A stretch of 64,000 bases of DNA from Symsagittifera roscoffensis (taxonomy: Eukaryota; Xenacoelomorpha; Acoela; Convolutidae): NCBI RefSeq assembly GCF_963678635.1, contig NC_087069.1, positions 43,784,688-43,848,687 on the forward strand, written 5' to 3'. Position numbers and translations under genes: made by a program. Shown here in pieces: positions 56,701 to 64,000 of this stretch (position 1 is the stretch's first letter; every line of letters starts with the position of its first letter). The notes beneath the pieces were generated by a model. The model made no database searches, was not told where the DNA came from, and was given only the letters and a program-made list of their open reading frames with translations.

Positions 56701-59700
56701 TCATGTAATTTTGTACTTATTTATATATGAACTTTTTGAGTTCAATTTTAAATTATCTGCTGAAAAGGATTTAAATAGCACTCTCCAAATACAAACGTGG
56801 AAATGGCGCGAAAAAACGTGATTGATTTCTATTTCGAAAAAGGAATTTATCTATCAGATTTCCCAGCAAAATGTAAGCCTTATCTTTTAATCCAGTTTTC
56901 TCAAATTGGCTTAATCTTATCAAAATAGCGCCAATCAAGAATCGTTCTAGAAATTCAAGAGCTGAAAGGTCATCTATTTTTTTCTTTTTAAATCCGAAAG
57001 TTGAGATTTTTCAATGGGTAAAAACTAATGAAATATTTAGGTTTTAGCTGTCATTAAAAAAAACGTTTCATTTAATTTCCTTCCACTTCCTGATAGTATT
57101 GATAGGTTTTCGGACTCATTATTAAGAGAAACGAACGTGGTGAAAACTCTTCTATAAGTCTTTTTTTCTAATTTTTTTAAAGGAAAGTCATGTAATTTTG
57201 TACTTATTTATATATGAACTTTTTGAGTGCAATTTTAAATTATCTGCTGAAAGGGATTTAAATAGCACTCTCCAAATACAAACGTGGAAATGGCGCAAAA
57301 AAACGTGATTGATTTCTATTTCGAAAAAGGAATTTATCTATCAGATTTCCCAGCAAAATGTAAGCCTTATCTTTTAATCCAGTTTTCTCAAATTGGCTTA
57401 ATCTTATCAAAGTAGCGCCAATCATGAATCGTTCTAGAAATTCAAGAGCTGAAAGGTCATCTATTTTTTTCTTTGAAATCCGAAAGTTGAGATTTTTCAA
57501 TGGGTAAAAACTAATGAAATATTTAGGTTTTAGCTGTCATTAAAAAACGTTCTATTTAATTTCCTTCCACTTCCTGATAGTATTGATAGGTTTTCGGACT
57601 CATTATTAAGAGAAGTGAACGTGGTGAAAACTCTTCTATAAGTCTTTTTTTCTAATTTTTTTTAAGGAAAGTCATGTAATTTTGTACTTATTTATATATG
57701 AACCTTTTGAGTTCAATTTTAAATTATCTGCTGAAAGGGATTTAAATAGCACTCTCCAAATACAAACGTGGAAATGGCGCGAAAAAACGTGATTGATTTC
57801 TATTTCGAAAAAGGAATTTATCTATCAGATTTCCCAGCAAAATGTAAGCCTTATCTTTTAATCCAGTTTTCTCAAATTGGCTTAATATTATCAAAATAGC
57901 GCCAATCATGAATCGTTCTAGAAATTCAAGAGCTGAAAGGTCATCTATTTTTTTCTTTGAAATCCGAAAGTTGAGATTTTTCAATGGGTAAAAACTAATG
58001 AAATATTTAGGTTTTAGCTTTCATTAAAAAAACGTTTCATTTAATTTCCTTCCACTTCCTGATAGTATTGATAGGTTTTCGGACTCATTATTAAGAGAAA
58101 CGAACGTGGTGAAAACTCTTCTATAAGTCTTTTTTTTCTAATTTTTTTAAAGGAAAGTCATTTAATTTTGTACTTATTTATATATGAACTTTTTGAGTTC
58201 AATTTTAAATTATCTGCTAAAAAGGATTTAAATAGCACTCTCCAAATACAAACGTGGAAATGGCGCAAAAAAACGTGATTAAATTTTATTTCGAAAAAGG
58301 AATTTATCTATCAGATTTCCCAGCAAAATATAAGCCTTATCTTTTAATCCAGTTTTCTCAAATTGGCTTAATCTTATCAAAATAGTGCCAATCATGAATC
58401 GTTCTAGAAATTCAAGAGCTGAAAGGTCATCTATTTTTTTCTTTGAAATCCGAAAGTTGAGATTTTTCAATGGGTAAAAACTAATGAAATATTTAGGTTT
58501 TAGCTGTCATTAAAAAAAACGTTTCATTTAATTTCCTTCCACTTCCTGATAGTATTGATAGGTTTTCGGACTCATTATTAAGAGAAACGAACGTGGTGAA
58601 AACTCTTCTATAAGTCTTTTTTTCTAATTTTTTTAAAGAAAAGTCATGTAATTTTGTACTTATTTATATATGAACTTTTTGAGTTCAATTTTAAATTATC
58701 AGCTGAAAGGGATTTAAATAGCACTCTCCAAATACAAACATGGAAATGGCGCGAAAAAACGTGATTGATTTCTATTTCGAAAAAGGAGTTTATCTATCAG
58801 ATTTCCCAGCAAAATGTAAGCTTTATCTTTTAATCCAGTTTTCTCAAAATAGCGCCAATCATGAACCGTTCTAGAAATTCAAGAGCTGAAAGGTCATCTG
58901 TTTTTTTCTTTGAAATCCGTAAGTTGAGATTTTTCAATGGGTAAAAACTAATGAAATATTTAGGTTTTAGCTGTCATTAAAAAAACGTTCTATTTAATTT
59001 CCTTCCACTTCCTGATACTATTGATAGGTTTTCGGACTCATTTTTAAGAGAAGTGAACGTGGTGAAAACTCTTCTATAAGTCATTTTTTTCTAATTTTTT
59101 TTAAGGAAAGTCATGTAATTTTGTACTTATTTATATATGAACTTTTTGAGTTCAATTTTAAATTATCTGCTGAAAGGGATTTAAATAGCACTCTCCAAAT
59201 ACAAACATGGAAATGGCGCGAAAAAACGTGATTGATTTCTATTTCGAAAAAGGAATTTATCTATCAGATTTCCCAGCAAAATGTAAGCTTTATCTTTTAA
59301 TCCAGCTTTCTCAAAATGGCTTAATCTTATCAAAATAGCGCCAATCATGAATCGTTCTAGAAATTCAAGAGCTGAAAGGTCATCTATTTTTTTCTTTGAA
59401 ATCCGAAAGTTGAGATTTTTCAATGGGTAAAAACTAATGAAATATTTAGGTTTTAGCTGTCATTAAAAAAACGTTTCATTTAATTTCCTTCCACTTCCTG
59501 ATAGTATTGATAGGTTTTCGGACTCATTATTAAGAGAAACGAACGTGGTGAAAACTCTTCTATAAGTCTTTTTTTCTAATTTTTTTAAAGAAAAGTCATG
59601 TAATTTTGTACTTATTTATATATGAACTTTTTGAGTTCAATTTTAAATTATCTGCTGAAAGGGATTTAAATAGCACTCTCCAAATACAAACATGGAAATG

Positions 59701-62700
59701 GCGCGAAAAAACGTGATTGATTTCTATTTCGAAAAAGGAATTTATCTATCAGATTTCCCAGCAAAATGTAAGCTTTATCTTTTAATCCAGTTTTCTCAAA
59801 ATGGCTTAATCTTATCAAAATAGCGCCAATCATGAACCGTTCTAGAAATTCAAGAGCTGAAAGGTCATCTGTTTTTTTCTTTGAAATCCGTAAGTTGAGA
59901 TTTTTCAATGGGTAAAAACTAATGAAATATTTAGGTTTTAGCTGTCATTAAAAAAACGTTCTATTTAATTTCCTTCCACTTCCTGATAGTATTGATAGGT
60001 TTTCGGACTCATTATTAAGAGAAGTGAACGTGGTGAAAACTCTTCTGTAATTCTTTTTTTCTAATTTTTTTTTAAGGAAAGTCATGTAATTTTGTACTTA
60101 TTTATATATGAACTTTTTGAGTTCAATTTTAAATTATCTGCTGAAAGGGATTTAAATAGCACTCTCCAAATACAAGCGTGGAAATGGCGCGAAAAAACGT
60201 GATTGATTTCTATTTCGAAAAAGGAATTTATCTATCAGATTTCCCAGCAAAATGTAAGCCTTATCTTTTAATCCAGTTTTCTCAAATTGGCTTAATCTTA
60301 TCAAAATAGCGCCAATCATGAATCGTTCTAGAAATTCAAGAGCTGAAAGGTCATCTATTTTTTTCTTTGAAATCCGAAAGTTGAGATTTTTCAATGGGTA
60401 AAAACTAATGAAATATTTAGGTTTTAGCTGTCATTAAAAAAACGTTTCATTTAGTTTCCTTCCACTTCCTGATAGTATTGATAGGTTTTCGGACTCATTA
60501 TTAAGAGAAACGAACGTGGTGAAAACTCTTCTATAAGTCTTTTTTTTCTAATTTTTTTAAAGGAAAGTTATGTAATTTTGTACTTATTTATATATGAACT
60601 TTTTGAGTTCAATTTTAAATTATCTGCTGAAAGGGATTTAAATAGCACTCTCTAAATACAAACCTGGAAATGGCGCGAAAAAACGTGATTGATTTCTATT
60701 TCGAAAAAGGAATTTATCTATCAGATTTCCCAGCAAAATGTAAGCTTTATCTTTTAATCCAGTTTTCTCAAAATGGCTTAATCTTATCAAAATAGCGCCA
60801 ATCATGAATCGTTCTAGAAATTCAAGAGCTGAAAGGTCATCTGTTTTTTTCTTTGAAATCCGTAAGTTGAGATTTTTCAGTGGGTAAAAACTAATGAAAT
60901 ATTTAGGTTTTAGCTGTCATTAAAAAAACGTTCTATTTAATTTCCTTCCACTTCCTGATAGTATTGATAGGTTTTCGGACTCATTATTAAGAGAAGTGAA
61001 CGTGGTGAAAACTCTTCTATAAGTCTTTTTTTCTAATTTTTTTAAAGGAAAGTCATGTAATTTTGTACTTATTTATATATGAACTTTTTGAGTTCAATTT
61101 TAAATAATCTGCTGAAAGGGATTTAAATAGCACTCTCCAAATACAAACGTGGAAATGGCGCGAAAAAACGTGATTGATTTCTATTTCGAAAAAGGAATTT
61201 ATCTATCAGATTTCCCAGCAAAATGTAAGCTTTATCTTTTAATACAGTTTTCTCAAAATGGCTTAATCTTATCAAAATAGCGCCAATCATGAATCGTTCT
61301 AGAAATTCAAGAGCTGAAAGGTCATCTGTTTTTTTCTTTGAAATCCGTAAGTTGAGATTTTTCAATGGGTAAAAACTAATGAAATATTTAGGTTTTAGCT
61401 GTCATTAAAAAACGTTCTATTTAATTTCCTTCCACTTCCTGATAGTATTGATAGGTTTTCGGACTCATTATTAAGAGAAGTGAACGTGGTGAAAACTCTT
61501 CTATAAGTCTTTTTTTCTAATTTTTTTTAAGGAAAGTCATGTAATTTTGTATTTATTTATATATGAACTTTTTGAGTTCAATTTTAAATTATCTGCTGAA
61601 AGGGATTTAAATAGCACTCTCCAAATACAAACGTGGAAATGGCGCGAAAAAACGTGATTGATTTTTATTTCGAAAAAGGAATTTATCTATCAGATTTCCC
61701 AGCAAAATGTAAGCTTTATCTTTTAATACAGTTTTCTCAAAATGGCTTAATCTTATCAAAATAGCGCCAATCATGAATCGTTCTAGAAATTCAAGAGCTG
61801 AAAGGTCATCTGTTTTTTTCTTTGAAATCCGTAAGTTGAGATTTTTCAATGGGTAAAAACTAATGAAATATTTAGGTTTTAGCTGTCATTAAAAAACGTT
61901 CTATTTAATTTCCTTCCACTTCCTGATAGTATTGATAGGTTTTCGGACTCATTATTAAGAGAAGTGAACGTGGTGAAAACTCTTCTATAAGTCTTTTTTT
62001 CTAATTTTTTTAAAGGAAAGTCATGTAATTTTGTACTTATTTATATAGGAACTTTTTGAGTTCAATTTTAAATTATCTGCTGAAAGGGATTTAAATAGCA
62101 CTCTCCAAATACAAACGTGGAAATGGCGCGAAAAAACGTGATTGATTTTTATTTCGAAAAAGGAATTTATCTATCAGATTTCCCAGCAAAATGTAAGCCT
62201 TATCTTTTAATCCAGTTTTCTCAAATTGGCTTAATCTTATCAAAATAGCGCCAATCATGAATCGTTCTAGAAATTCAAGAGCTGAAAGGTCATCTGTTTT
62301 TTTCTTTGAAATCCGTAAGTTGAGATTTTTCAATGGGTAAAAACTAATGAAATATTTAGGTTTTAGCTGTCATTAAAAAAACGTTCTATTTAATTTCCTT
62401 CCACTTCCTGATAGTATTGATAGGTTTTCGGACTCATTATTAAGAGAAATGAACGTGGTGAAAACTCTTCTATAAGTCTTCTTTTTCTAATTTTTTTAAA
62501 GGAAAGTCATGTAATTTTGTACTTATTTATATATGAACTTTTTGAGTTCAATTTTAAATTATCTGCTGAAAGGGATTTAAATAGCACTCTCCAAATACAA
62601 ACGTGGAAATGGCGCGAAAAAACGTGATTGATTTCTATTTCGAAAAAGGAATTTATCTATCAGATTTCCCAGCAAAATGTAAGCCTTATCTTTTAATCCA

Positions 62701-64000
62701 GTTTTCTCAAATTGGCTTAATCTTATCAAAATAGCGCCAATCATGAATCGTTCTAGAAATTCAAGAGCTGAAAGGTCATCTATTTTTTTCTTTGAAATCC
62801 GAAAATTGAGATTTTTCAATGGGTAAAAACTAATGAAATATTTAGGTTTTAGCTGTCATTAAAAAAACGTTTCAATTAATTTCCTTCCACTTCCTGATAG
62901 TATTGATAGGTTTTCGGACTCATTATTAAGAGAAACGAACGTGGTGAAAACTCTTCTATAAGTCTTTTTTTTCTAATTTTTTTAAAGGAAAGTAATGTAA
63001 TTTTGTACTTATTTATATATGAACTTTTTGAGTTCAATTTTAAATTATCTGCTGAAAGGGATTTAAATAGCACTCTCCAAATACAAACGTGGAAATGGCG
63101 CAAAAAAACGTGATTGATTTCTATTTCGAAAAAGGAATTTATCTATCAGATTTCCCAGCAAAATGTAAGCCTTATCTTTTAATCCAGTTTTCTCAAATTG
63201 GCTTAATCTCATCAAAATAGCGCCAATCATGAATCGTTCTAGAAATTCAAGAGCTGAAAGATCATCTATTTTTTTCTTTGAAATCCGAAAGTTGAGATTT
63301 TTCAATGGGTAAAAGCTAATGAAATATTTAGGTTTTAGCTGTCATTAAAAAAACGTTTCATTTAATTTCCTTCCACTTCCTGATAGTATTGATAGGTTTT
63401 CGGACTCATTATTAAGAGAAACGAACGTGGTGAAAACTCTTCTATAAGTCTTTTTTTCTAATTTTTTTAAAGGAAAGTCATGTAATTTTGTACTTATTTA
63501 TATATGAATTTTTTGAGTTCAATTTTAAGTTATCTGCTGAAAGGGATTTAAATAGCACTCTCCAAATACAAACGTGGAAATGGCGCAAAAAAACGTGATT
63601 GATTTCTATTTCGAAAAAGGAATTTATCTATCAGATTTCCCAGCAAAATGTAAGCCTTATCTTTTAATCCAGTTTTCTCAAATTGGCTTAATCTTATCAA
63701 AATAGCGCCAATCATGAATCGTTCTAGAAATTCAAGAGCTGAAAGGTCATCTGTTTTTTTCTTTGAAATCCGTAAGTTGAGATTTTTCAATGGGTAAAAA
63801 CTAATGAAATATTTAGGTTTTAGCTGTCATTAAAAAAACGTTCTATTTAATTTCCTTCCACTTCCTGATAGTATTGATAGGTTTTCGGACTCATTATTAA
63901 GAGAAGTGAACGTGGTGAAAACTCTTCTATAAGTCTTTTTTTCTAATTTTTTTTTAAGGAAAGTCATGTAACTTTGTACTTATTTATATATGAACTTTTT
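47781..64000 (+). repeat. 485-bp satellite, array C (about 33 monomers, continues past the window)
   Basis: Starts at the same spacer junction as array B (CAATGGGTAAAAACTAATG). Head-to-tail monomers of 483-487 bp, differing mainly in T and A homopolymers and a few linked substitutions. Each contains core words shared with the dispersed element: CTCTCCAAATACAAACGTGG, GCGAAAAAACGTGATTGATT, AATCCAGTTTTCTCAAA and GCCAATCATGAATCGTTCTA. A minus-strand 80-codon open frame in most units is not treated as a gene. Confidence 0.97.

Noticed and set aside
48518-63790. An 80-codon minus-strand open frame in most satellite monomers (starts MKNLNFRISKKK or MKNLNLRISKKK)
   Set aside because: It is repeated only because the monomers are. 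The differences among copies are mostly amino-acid changing (F/L, I/T, Q/H, R/K), homopolymer indels break it in several units, and array A has a stop in it, so there is no sign of selection for protein.
32575-64000. Regular repeats considered as a CRISPR array
   Set aside because: The 485-bp units are whole-length repeats without unique spacers, in a eukaryotic genome.

Overview
This window is AT-rich nuclear DNA from an animal, most likely an invertebrate. The evidence is one spliced alpha-actinin gene with GT-AG introns, TATA-driven single-exon genes nested in one intron, AATAAA signals, and a very high load of dispersed and tandem repeats. I cannot name the species. There are no bacterial operons, rRNA genes, CRISPR arrays or recognisable viral genes.

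Layout. From 1 to about 31.0 kb lies the 3' half of an alpha-actinin gene (+ strand). Eleven exons keep one reading frame of 503 codons plus a stop. They encode the end of spectrin repeat 1, repeats 2-4 and the C-terminal EF-hand (calmodulin-like) domain; the actin-binding CH domains lie upstream of the window. Intron 7 (14.1 kb) holds two small single-exon genes on the opposite strand. One encodes a Trp/Tyr/Pro/Thr-rich secreted repeat protein. The other encodes a secreted precursor with an acidic propiece and an Arg-Gly-Pro-rich basic tail. Both have a TATA box 67-69 bp upstream of the ATG. A decayed partial duplicate of exon 8 lies 0.1-0.2 kb downstream of exon 8.

The introns are littered with one roughly 400-480 bp non-coding element, about twenty copies, all in the same orientation. 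Its structure is a 5' hairpin, subterminal inverted repeats (GAGTCAATGAACG near the start, CGTTCATTGACTC near the end) and a 3' hairpin (CCAACTGTCTGTTGG type). I interpret it as a non-autonomous rolling-circle (Helentron/HINE-like) element. Other repeats are a 405-bp hAT-like element with a coding-like insert, a hairpin-headed family, a roughly 360-bp family present in inverted orientation, covarying GCGAAGC hairpins, and tRNA-like sequences.

From 31.5 kb to the end there is no supported gene. The region is a satellite domain made from the same element: a 485-bp monomer in three head-to-tail arrays (32.6-36.4, 41.3-42.9 and 47.8->64.0 kb). The arrays are separated by two near-identical copies of a 4.9-kb spacer plus one partial copy. 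The two arrays whose right end is inside the window end with the element's own 3' terminus, so the satellite looks like an in-situ amplification of the dispersed element. This element-to-satellite link, the two nested secreted-protein genes and the exon relic are the main points of interest.
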